From the NCBI RefSeq assembly GCF_052118625.1, contig NZ_JBQKGW010000005.1, positions 1-64,000 on the forward strand: a DNA stretch of 64,000 bases, given 5' to 3'. The DNA is from Porcincola sp945869225 (GTDB lineage Bacteria > Bacillota > Clostridia > Lachnospirales > Lachnospiraceae). Shown piece by piece: positions 39,372 through 50,100 of the stretch (positions within the stretch are counted from its first letter, which is position 1; each line of letters starts with the position of its first letter). Position numbers and translations under genes: made by a program. The notes below the pieces were generated by a model. It saw only the letters and a program-made list of their open reading frames with translations, did not search any database and was not told where the DNA came from.

Positions 39372-41054
39372 TCAGTCTGTCACCAGGATGGTCCTGCACA
39401 CTTCCTCGACCGTCGTAATGCCCTTTTCGACGAGCTGGTCAGCGTTCTCGCTCATGGACACATAGTCCTCCGACTTCTGACAGAGCTCACGGAATGCAGT
39501 TGAATCTGCTCCACTGACGATGCTGCGTCTGAGTGCGTCGTTCATGGTCAGAATCTCAAATACGCCAATCCGCCCCTTGTAGCCGGTATTGAAACATTTC
39601 TCACAGCCTGTCCCATGGTAGTACACGCGCCCATCGTACTGCTTCAGCTGCGAGATCTCGAGGTACTTCGGATCCGGCGTGTAGGCTGTCTTGCAGTCCG
39701 GACAGATTCGTCTCAGCAGCCGCTGGGATATGATGCCCCGAAGCCCTGCCGCAATCAGGTAGGGTTCCACGCCCATATCCTTCAGGCGGTCGATGGCGGT
39801 CACGGCGTCCTCAGTGTGGATGGTCGTGATGACCAGGTGGCCGGTCAGCGCCGCGCGCATCGCGATCTCGGCGGTCTCACCGTCGCGGATCTCGCCGACG
39901 CAGATGATATCCGGATCCTGGCGCAGGATTGCTCGGAGACCTTCTGCGAAGGTCAGGCCCACTTTTTCATTGATCTGGACCTGGGTCGCCCCCGGGATAT
40001 TGAACTCAACCGGGTCCTCCAGCGTAATCAGGTTTACATGTTCATTCAACAGCTCCTTGATGATCGTAAACATGGTCGAGGTCTTGCCGCTCCCGGTCGG
40101 ACCTACGATCATGATGACGCCGCTTGTATTTGCCAGAAGCTTGTCGACCTTCCGGTTGTCGGAATCGAAGATCATGCCGATCCCCTCTCGGGTCAGCATT
40201 TTCTCATTCTTGCCGAGGATACGGATACAGACCTTCTCGCCGTAGATCGTCGGAATCGTGTTGACACGCATCTCGATATCGCGGCCCTTGAGTCTGGTCG
40301 CGATGCGGCCGTCCTGCGGGACCCGCCGCTCGACGATGTCCATGCGCGCCATGACCTTGATGCGCGAGATCACGGAATCCTTGATGTCGCCCGGGATGGT
40401 CATGATCTTGTGCAGCAGGCCATCGACCCGCATCCGGATGACCATGTCCGTGTCCGTCGGCTCAAAATGGATGTCCGAGCAGTTTTCCAGGTATGCGCGT
40501 TCGAAGATCGAGTTCACCAGCCGGATGGTCGGCCCCTGCTCGGCAGCCTCCTCCGCCTCCGCCTGGACGGTATCCTCTGAAAGACCCGCCTCTGCACGCA
40601 TCTGCGCCATGGCTTCATTGGCAGACATGTTCTCGTAGAGGATGTTGATCGCACGGCTGACCGCCTGCTGGGTCGCCAGCATCGGGATGATACGCTTGCG
40701 CGAGACATCCTTCGCCTGCTCAATCGCGTAGAAATTCAGCGGGTCGGCCATCGCCAGGAACAACGAATCCTTCACCACCCGCACCGGGACGATCTGCTGC
40801 TCCTTCGCGAGCGCCTTCGGGATGTACTTCGTCATCTCCGGGTCGATCTCCGTCTTTGTCAGGTCGATGAAGTCGATGCCGAGCTGCACCTTCAGCGCGT
40901 TGATCAGCTGGGCTTCCGTGATGTAGCCCTCGTCGATCAGCACCTCGCCGAGTCTTTTGTGCTTCTCCTTCTGGATCGCCAGCGCCTGCGAAAGCTGGCT
41001 CTCCGTCAGAAGCCCCATCGATATAAGCATGTCACCAAGTCGTAATCTCTTCAT
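39372..41054 (-). CDS. pilB: Type IV pilus extension ATPase
   Basis: A 560-residue PilB. The N-terminal MshEN-type domain (LGDMLISMGLLTESQLSQAL, LGEVLIDEGYITEAQLINAL) is the kind that binds c-di-GMP in some homologues, so extension may be second-messenger controlled. Walker A is GPTGSGKTST near residue 316; a tetra-cysteine site (CPDC near 449, CEKC near 482) binds zinc. A 145-bp gap separates it from pilT. AAAGGAA precedes the ATG. Confidence 0.95.
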   Translation of the reverse strand: MKRLRLGDMLISMGLLTESQLSQALAIQKEKHKRLGEVLIDEGYITEAQLINALKVQLGIDFIDLTKTEIDPEMTKYIPKALAKEQQIVPVRVVKDSLFLAMADPLNFYAIEQAKDVSRKRIIPMLATQQAVSRAINILYENMSANEAMAQMRAEAGLSEDTVQAEAEEAAEQGPTIRLVNSIFERAYLENCSDIHFEPTDTDMVIRMRVDGLLHKIMTIPGDIKDSVISRIKVMARMDIVERRVPQDGRIATRLKGRDIEMRVNTIPTIYGEKVCIRILGKNEKMLTREGIGMIFDSDNRKVDKLLANTSGVIMIVGPTGSGKTSTMFTIIKELLNEHVNLITLEDPVEFNIPGATQVQINEKVGLTFAEGLRAILRQDPDIICVGEIRDGETAEIAMRAALTGHLVITTIHTEDAVTAIDRLKDMGVEPYLIAAGLRGIISQRLLRRICPDCKTAYTPDPKYLEISQLKQYDGRVYYHGTGCEKCFNTGYKGRIGVFEILTMNDALRRSIVSGADSTAFRELCQKSEDYVSMSENADQLVEKGITTVEEVCRTILVTD

Positions 41055-41128
41055 GTAAGTTCCTTTTGTTTTTGTCGAATACTGCCAAATGACTGCTGCA
41101 AGAAAGACCGCCTGACTTCAGCCGCTTC

Positions 41129-44100
41129 TCACGGCGAGGAAGAGGCCGGAGCCTCCTGCCCGCCGGAAGAGGTCTGCTGAGCATCAATCGTGACACTGCG
41201 AAGCTCGGTGGGGACTACTTTCACCTCCGGCTTGCTGGCATTATCAGTTGCCTGATCCTGATCTTTAATTTCCTTTTCGCTGAGGTTGCCATCCTTGTCT
41301 GTATCCTTGTACGTCGTAACAGTCTCGAACAGTTTCAAGGAAAGCTTCTTTCCGTCGTCTGATCTTACCAGGCTGTATGTATAGGCTGTGCGGGTCAGAA
41401 GTTTAGGATTTGAACTCTCCTGCTCGCTCACCGCCTTGTTCAGCGTATCCACGAGAATCTTTGCTCCGGCATAGAGCTTCTTATTGCCGGATTCATAATC
41501 TTGCGCATACTCCCTCTGACTAGGATCCTGGAAAGTCATGTTCCCATCACCGCCAACGACAGTGATCCCCCGAAGCATCGGCAGCTCGTAGTAGACCGTA
41601 TAGATATGGTTTTCTGCGTCATACCTGGAATACTTGACCTCTGTATTTCCATCAGCATATTCTTTGCTTTCACTGTTATAAGAAACCTGCCAGCTGTTAT
41701 TATTTTCACTGGACTTCTTACTAACCTCCAAACCATACCAGTGCGTTTCTGTATCATTCAAATTGAGCGGCGACACCGTCACAGTCTTGTCGGTGTTGTG
41801 ATCCATCTGTTCTGTTGAAAGAGAAACTTGCTGCTGCTGAATCGGTTTCCCGTCTTCAGTTGTGTCCGGCCCGTAAAGCAGGACATGTCTGACGGTGAGT
41901 GGCCAGGTTGTCGTAAGCTTTCCATAATTCAGGACCACCTTGTAATATTCCGGATGTTCCAAACCGCTGACGCTGATGACATTATCAATCGTCCCGATCT
42001 GTTCCGGCTTTCCATTATTCTTGAAGGTAACTTTCAGGCTCAATCCGTCGTTGCCAACGAAATCACCTGTCTGCTTGTATCCCTGGTCTCCTGCCTGTTC
42101 AGACGGAATTTGATAATTTCCGCCGTTATACTGAAAGTCGTAATCATTCGATCTGATCGTGATAACTCTCGGTCTGATGGTCAGGCAGGCACGCTTCTTA
42201 TTCAGAAGCGTGATGGTCGTGTTTCCCTTCGTCATCTTCACTTCGACTGCTGCTGTATAAGTCTCCGGTGTTTTAATGTCTCCCTTTTCGACAGAAACTG
42301 TCTGTCCTGTCTGGTTGTCTGTATAGCTGTAGGTAACGCTTTTTGAGAGCGCCGCTTCTTTTGAGCCATCCGCTGCGTCCTCAGCATCCTTCACATACAG
42401 GTTCGGTTTGAATGTATACACCGGTTCATGGATGTTTCCATCATACTCAAGAGTCTGGTCTGTAAAGGAAACCATCTTGTCAAGGAGTTCCTGGTCAGGC
42501 GTGTACTTGAAGGTCACCGTCTTAATGTCTCCATCCTTCTCCGGCTTCGTCAGCGTAACCTGCGTTTTCGATGTCTGACCGTCTTCATCAGAAACCGCAT
42601 ACATGTAGTCCAGATCATACGCATCGCTGTCCTGCCGGAATATGTCACTCGCATTCACAACGATCTGCTGATCGGTGGTCGTTCTTGTCAGGATTTTGTG
42701 GCAAATCTCAATGGTCTTGTTCTGATGGCTGATATCCTTATATACGATCACCTGCCTGATCTGGTAAGACCAGCCGCCGACAGGCTGCTTATAGTAGAAC
42801 CTGAACACCATGCCGTCGCTGTCAATTTTCTTCTTCTCTCCCGCTTTGTCTCCCCCGTCCTGAAGGACGTAGCCTGAAGGAATCATTTTCTGGAGCTCTG
42901 CCGTATCCAGCGTAACCTCCGTTCCTCTCGGTATAAGGCTGCTCGTCCAGGATGCGATTTCATTTTGTCCATCCGGCCGAGTCGGGTCAATCGCAATCAT
43001 CTGATACGTCACGGTATCATCCCGATCCCACAGGGCGTCGACCTCTGTGTTGTCATAGATACCGAGTGTGTTATCCAGTCTGACGCTCTGCTGTCCGAGC
43101 TGGATCCGCCATTCTTTAAACACCCTGTGATCTTTTACTGTATTCGCGTCAACCGTAAGTCCTGCAAGCGTATCGCCTTTCCGAATCGTAATGGTGCACT
43201 CCCCGTTCTGATCAGCTATATATGTATTATTGTTATATGTAACTGCCACGCCTTTAAGTGGTGATGCACCAAAACCGGTCTTTTTCGGATCCAGATTGAC
43301 AGTCACAATGCGCTCCGGCGCTGCCCAATGCGCAAACAGCTGAATATTGTGGGCCGGCATGCTTCCATTGTCTCCAAGGTACTGCTTCCCGTCATTCGTT
43401 ATCTTTCCCTGCCCGTCCATAATCTGATGGGCTTTATCGCCGGCGGAATCGTACCACCCCAGGAAGACGTAGTCGTCATCAATCTCAGGATCATTGGAAG
43501 GAGGCGCCACCACGGAAGGCAGCCACTCGATGGCATCCTTGTAGAGATAGCTGATGGAATACACGCCATTCTCAGAAGTCACAGTCTGATAATCCGGATG
43601 TACAGTTTCCAAGACTCCCGCGCTGACGGAACCCACATTGTTGAACGTGATCTTGTAGCTGTTCCGGATGTAATACAGCTTTAGTGTCTTGTTATAGCGA
43701 ACTGTTGTGCCGGAACTTACCTCCTCTTTTTTATTCTCCCCTTCCATATTCTCCCTTTCAGCACATTTTATGCTGTATCCAAGGTACTTGTCACTGACGG
43801 TATAGCTTCCACCGCTTCCTGACATTCTTATAATGTCAGCTTTTTCAAAGTCAGTGCTATTCTCACCGTATGTTACTTTTTGTTTCACCCTTCCATTTTC
43901 GACTTTTCCTCGCTTACTGTTCGAACTTTCGAGGTAATTTTCAATGCTGGAGTTTCCATCTCCATCTATTGTGCCATCCGCATACAATTTGATTAAGTTC
44001 TGATCGCTTGCGGAATAACTGTCTTCATCAGGAGCCTCAAACTTTGTCAGGAACGTCAGGATGGTATTTCCATTTCTCCACTGATAATTGGAAGGCCATA

Positions 44101-47100
44101 CATAATTCAAGTCCGCAAAATTCGACTGGTAAAGTCCCTTCCACACTTTATAAGCATGGTTACCACCCAGTATGTAGTTACTTCTTTGCCATATCCACGA
44201 GTCATTGGAAGTCACATCAAACTGAACTTTATATTGTTTGAAAATACTAGTATCTGTAAATATTGTTTTGTTAAAATTCATGTTCAGCTGATCTTCGGAG
44301 TAGCTGTGGTACATTTCAGCCGGAACATAGTATGTAATAGTATTGTTCTGTGAATAGGGGTACATAAATGCAAAATGCCCAAACCATGTATTCCCTTCCC
44401 AGTCTGACCGCGGGAAATCAATATTATGTTGAGGATATATTTTGAACCGTTCACCCCAAGAATATGAATACCACCGGTTTCTCCGTGAACCATGTACGAT
44501 GACTGTTAAAGGATAAACCGTTACCGGACTCACCCTTACAAACTGACTCGTGATTCCTTCATTGTCACCATAATCCAGATAATCAAACTGGATCGTGATC
44601 ACATTTCTATTGTAGTAGAGCTTTATGACCGTGCTGCCGTCTGCCTTGACTGAGGGACTGTCGATTGCCTCGCTGTCATAAGTGAAATGCTCATACCCCT
44701 TATCACCATCCTTCGGAATCTCACCGCTCAAACGTTGCAGCTGATCATATGTCAGAATTGTTCCAACCTCGAGTCCTTTCTCCTTCAAAGCTTCCGCGGA
44801 AATGCTGACCGTTTTTTCGTAGTCATAGGTTTTCTTCGCTGCATTGATTGCATCCGTTGTCTTCTGTTTCCAGATTTCGACAGAGACACCGGCATATTTA
44901 TTTTCCTTCCAGTTTGCGATTGCATAGCTGTCTGTCGCAGGCATGGTGAAGCTTGTGCCGTTCAAGGTATCACGGTCCTGAATCATCGGCTTGTCAGCTG
45001 TACTCCTACTGTCATAATCTGCTTTGGATATGACAGCCCAAAGATCGCTCGGTCCTGAGCCAAGCGTATAGCCGGAACGGATAATTTCATTCTCATCAGG
45101 CAGCGTAACCGTCTGGCCATACTGGTATACTTCACTCGTCCTGTAACCCTGTTTCACTATATTTTTTCCATCGGCATCCTTAGATAGGCTCTTTCCGCCA
45201 TTCAGGTCATAGGACAGGGTGTATGTATTCCGCACATATCTGATCTGGATTGTTGTGGACCCATTCGCTGCGATGGGCTTCTGCTCTATCCAGCCTTCCT
45301 GATGGAAGCCTTCCGGGAGCTGATCTCCTGTAAGCGCCTGAGCCTTCGTCATCTGACCGACCGTGTCGGCTGGATACACCTGCTCAAGGGTATATGTCTC
45401 CCCTTTTTTGTAAACCGATTTTTTAATCAGTGATTCAGCATTCATTGTTACCGGATCAAAATTGTGAATTATACCGGTTTGGGTATCTTCAAAAATATGC
45501 TGGACTGTATACTTTGCTGTGTTTGCCTGATAAATCACATAGATCGTAACATTACTGTCCGCACTCTCTTCTTCATCTGCCTTCGGACCTTGTACGCGGA
45601 ATGTCAGTTTAGTTTTATCGTCAGAAAGGGATGCTGTAATCCCGCTCGTTCCCGGCTCCGATCCAGGAAACAGTCTTGTCCCATCGTCCTTGCAAACAGC
45701 GGTCGCCTGATACTGGTTCGGCTCGTTTGGCAGTGACAGATTTTCTTTCTTTATAGGGTTTCCATAAGGTGCTGTATAGACCCAGTCATCCGTCCAGCCT
45801 GTTCCATTCGTGATGGCATCTTGATCAGACTGCTTTTCATTCTTCATGATGAAACGTACCCTGACTTCATAGGTCTTCAGCTTTGTATACCGTGCCGTCA
45901 CCTTATAGTCCGCCTGATTCAGTTTTGTCTTTAGTTCCTCTGTGACCTGTTTCTGGTCTCCCGTTGTCCCAAGGCGCTCTTTGCCCAGATACCAGCCGTC
46001 AAACTTATAACCACTGCTCAGGAAACTGTTATGTTTCGGAAGCGTCAGCGTTGCGTTACCCATTCCTTTTTCAAAGTAGGATTTTCTGGTAACAGTCTTG
46101 TCCGTGCTGTCAGGGTTCGCAGGATCTTTCTGAATGAACTCGACAGCTGTCTCCACATGAGCGTAGACGGTCAGATCCGAAGTGACATTCTGAAACTCGT
46201 AGTTTTCGACCTTTTCAGCGCTGCTATCATACGAAGCAAACCAGCCCATGAAGGCATCATGCGCCTCCAGCGCGCCGGATATGCTCGCCAAATCCGGTGT
46301 CACTACACTGGCGACATTCGTCGCAGAATCGGCAAATGCAATTCTACGGATGATTTGATCCGCTGCATCGGCAGTCCAATCCTTGTAATGGAAGGTTACA
46401 AGGTACTGGGTATTCATCCGGTCAACAGTCGGCCAGTCGCCATAGTGCACGATATTCCGGATGGCGGCTGCCTGTCTGAAGGCATAGTTCTTCCCCAGCT
46501 TCGTATCGTAAGGGCTGGCTGTCCCGCTTCCGGCTTCTATTGCCATCTCCGAATAAGATGCAGGCTGCGCTACTGTCGAACTTGCAGTACCATCGTCCTG
46601 ATCCTGGCTCCCGTTGCCCGTTGCGCCAAGCGTGACCAGGTTGACGCCTCTCAGGTAGACATTCCCAGGCAACCCATCAGAAGAGCCAGCGGGATACAGA
46701 TGCTTGTTATTTCCGATGAATGCGCCTGCTGTCTGCGCAGAAGAATCGACCAGGCCTGTTGCATAGCTCTTCTGAACAGCTACATTTGCCCCGGCTGTTC
46801 CGATCAGACCGCCCGCCGTCGCGCCGCTCACGGAAGCCGTCGAGTACGTATTATCAACAGAAATATAGCCATTCTCAGCAGCGCCGATCAGCCCGCCTGC
46901 ATTGCCTGCCTGCGCTGTCGCCCTTACGTTGAACCGGCCTGCGCCATCCTGGCTGTTTGCATAGAAACCATTGACCGTGTGTCCGCCTGCATAGGTGTTC
47001 GTGATCGTTGATCCCTGCGCGGAGTCCGCGCTGCCGATCACGCCGCCTGCTGTAAGACCGCCCTGCACATAGACAGCCGCTGCGGAGTTTGAGATGGTGA

Positions 47101-50100
47101 GCGTGCCTGCGCTGTGTGCGCCCACAAGCCCACCTGCACTGGCGCTGTCGCCGGAGGTAACAGTCATGTTTTTACCTGCCACGACACTATCTGTGATACT
47201 CAAGGATGAACTGGACATGCCAACCAGACCACCGGCATCGCCCTTGCTGCCGCTGGCTGTGATCGCTGCGCTGCCGTTGTCATCATACAGGACGCTGACG
47301 TTATTGATGGTCAGCGTTCCGCTGCTGTGCATGCCAACAAGACCACCGGCATTCGCATTTGAATCGGTCGTCTGAACAGAAGGATTCTTTAACGTCAGGT
47401 TGCTGACAGCCAGATTTGTGCTGACTGTGCGGAACAGCCCGCTGTTTTTCTCACTCTGGTTGCCATTCCTGATGGTCAGATTGCTGATGGCCTTTCCACT
47501 GCCATCAAACGATGTCAGTTTACTGTCCTGAATTCCACGGAAAGTATACTCTGATGAGGCAGAGGTTTCCCCTTTGATTCCCTGGACTGTGCTTGCGAAT
47601 GTCGCCCAGTCCAGGTCGTTGTCCAGAACTGCTGCGCTGACAGTCAGCGCCGCGGCATTTGCATCTGAACCGTTTGAATCACTGTTGATTCCGCTGACAG
47701 CCGCATCCAGATTCTGGAGATGCCTGTTTTTGGCAACATTTGCCTGAGGCTCCACAACCTGTTGATTATTACCGCTTTCACTACCGCTTCCGATGCTGCT
47801 GTCGTCGGCAAACAGGCTGTTGTGCTGTCCGGCTTTGTCCAGGACAGAGCTGTATGAATCAAGACTCTCCTGATCCAGTGGCTGGGCATCCTCGAAGGCC
47901 ACCACCTTGATATCTTCTCCCGGCAGAAGAGACGGGCAGACCTTGGCAAATGTATGCTCGCCATTTCCTGTAATGTCATCGAGAATCAGACGTAATTTGC
48001 CTTCTGAGGTGACGGATACAATGGACTGGTCCTGCAGCTTCTGATTGTTGTCAGAGGAATTAACCTGCCTGGACTTCCAGCCTGTCCTGGAAATGCTGGC
48101 AACGCTATTTTTTCCCGAATTCAATTTGATGACAAACTGCTCATAATTCCCGCTTGTCTCGCCACCCACCAGTACCGTAATCGCAGATGGAAGTCCTGCT
48201 CCTGTCTTCTTCGGTGCCAGATCCGTATACAGGACTTCATCGTTTGTCACCTCTGCATCCAGAGATTTCGGCGGGATCGGCTTCGGCCAGTCGCCGTAGT
48301 GGGACTTTTTGCCATCCGAAGAACCGGCGGTTGCGTACATCGGATACGGATAGGTTTCCGGGAGCGTTTTGTCGTAACGGTAGGTAATGCTATCAGCCGC
48401 TTCTTCCGCTGTGAGCGCTGTAACCGTATTATTCTTACCAGGCACTGCCGGCATATCAGCTACATTAATCTTCGGCAGATAACTGATATTCTCCCAGTTG
48501 CCACCGGTAATAGTCCCCGCAATGAGGCCTGCATGGTTTGGGTCTTGCGCATAAACCAGACCCGTTGCATAACATTCAGTCAAATCTGCATTATTTGACT
48601 GACCAATGAGACCGCCGGCATAACCATTCGAACCTGTTGCCTTTACAGATGCCGTTGAGTAGTTATTTTTTGTATTATTCAGACCTTCGGCATACCCAAT
48701 CAGTCCTCCGGCTGCTTTCACTCCGGTTACGTTATAGATTGGATTGCCGTCTTGATCCTCATAATGCGATTCGTATGTCTTTCCTGCTGCGTAGCAGTTT
48801 TGGACGGTATTTATATTTGTGATCCCACCAACGAGGCCTCCTGCATAGGAAGCACTGCCTGAAACAGTGACTGCAGCACCGCAGTTTTTAAGTGTGGAAT
48901 TTTGTGCATCATACCTGCCGATCAGGCCGCCGGCATAGGAATCAGCAGTTGCTCCTTCCTGTGTCGTCAGCTCGACGGAGGAAAGAACTTCCGCAGGTGA
49001 CTCGCTCTTCGCAGCCTGCAGGTCAGCGGAAAGTACATTTGTTATCATAAGACTGTTAACATTCGCTGTTGCACCCGCAAGTGTCCCGGCAGCCTCGCCT
49101 GCGGACTTGATCTCAAACCGGTCAAGTGTCAGGTTCTCAAGCTCCTTGCCATAGTAGGTGGCAAACAGACCTCCGTTCCGTTCCCCGTTCGCTTTTTCCT
49201 TTATCCTGCTGATGATATGATTCCCGCCCTCGTAACTCATCAGCCATTGGTTATCGATGCCGTAGAAGTTATCCTTTCCAAATGCCGTAGAAGTGTCCTG
49301 TTCACCATACTTCCACTTCCAGATTGAGTAGTCCGAATCTGGCTCAGCCGGATCATCGACATACAAACGTGCCTCATGCCTGGGATCCTTGATCCACTTG
49401 ACCATATTGCCGAAACGCGCCGCATCAATATCAGCCTTCTGCTGAGCGTGGAAACCACCGTAGTTTATATTTTCATTTGGTTCAAGCGTATCTCTAAATT
49501 TTGAGACAGCACCCTCAAGATTCTGGAGATGGCGCAGATTGGTAATTTGGATATTGCCGCTGTCCAGCTTGTAGAAGCCGGCTTTGCCTCCTTCTCCTCC
49601 CTCCAGCGTGCTTTCACTCCCGAACAGACTGTTTGTCTCGGCATGGGTGTTTTTTTCTTCTTCTTTCTGATTTGTCCAATTCCAGTACTTTTTTTTGTAC
49701 TCTTTTGCCTCCTCAAGCGTAAGAGGCTGATCGTCTGTAACCGTTACAACAGAGATATTTTCTCCCGGGATCAGGACAGGGCACATATCCGCAAACTGGC
49801 CGCCCTTTGTTGTCAGATCATCCAGGAACAGACTAATGATAGTTCCCTGACCCGGATCATTCGCCCAGGCGCCATGCACCGTGTTCTGATATCCCGTTGA
49901 TTTTTTGGAAGAATCCTCAATCAGATTTGAATTATACCTGTCAGCTCCGGTATTTTTATAAGCCGTCAGGTATTTAATCTGAATCTTGCCGATTTCATCC
50001 GTATTTGGCTGTTCTGTTTTCTGTTCTGTTTTCTTTACTGCGATCTGCTGCACACTGCCGCTGGTCTTGCCAATGATGATGTATGTAACTGTGTCAACAC

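Noticed and set aside
41129..41300. Search for a sortase signal at the end of the giant protein
   Set aside because: No LPXTG-like motif, hydrophobic helix or basic tail; the protein ends in a Ser/Pro/Ala stretch.
46031..47011. A 326-codon plus-strand open frame
   Set aside because: Antisense shadow of the giant protein's Gly/Ala-rich repeats.
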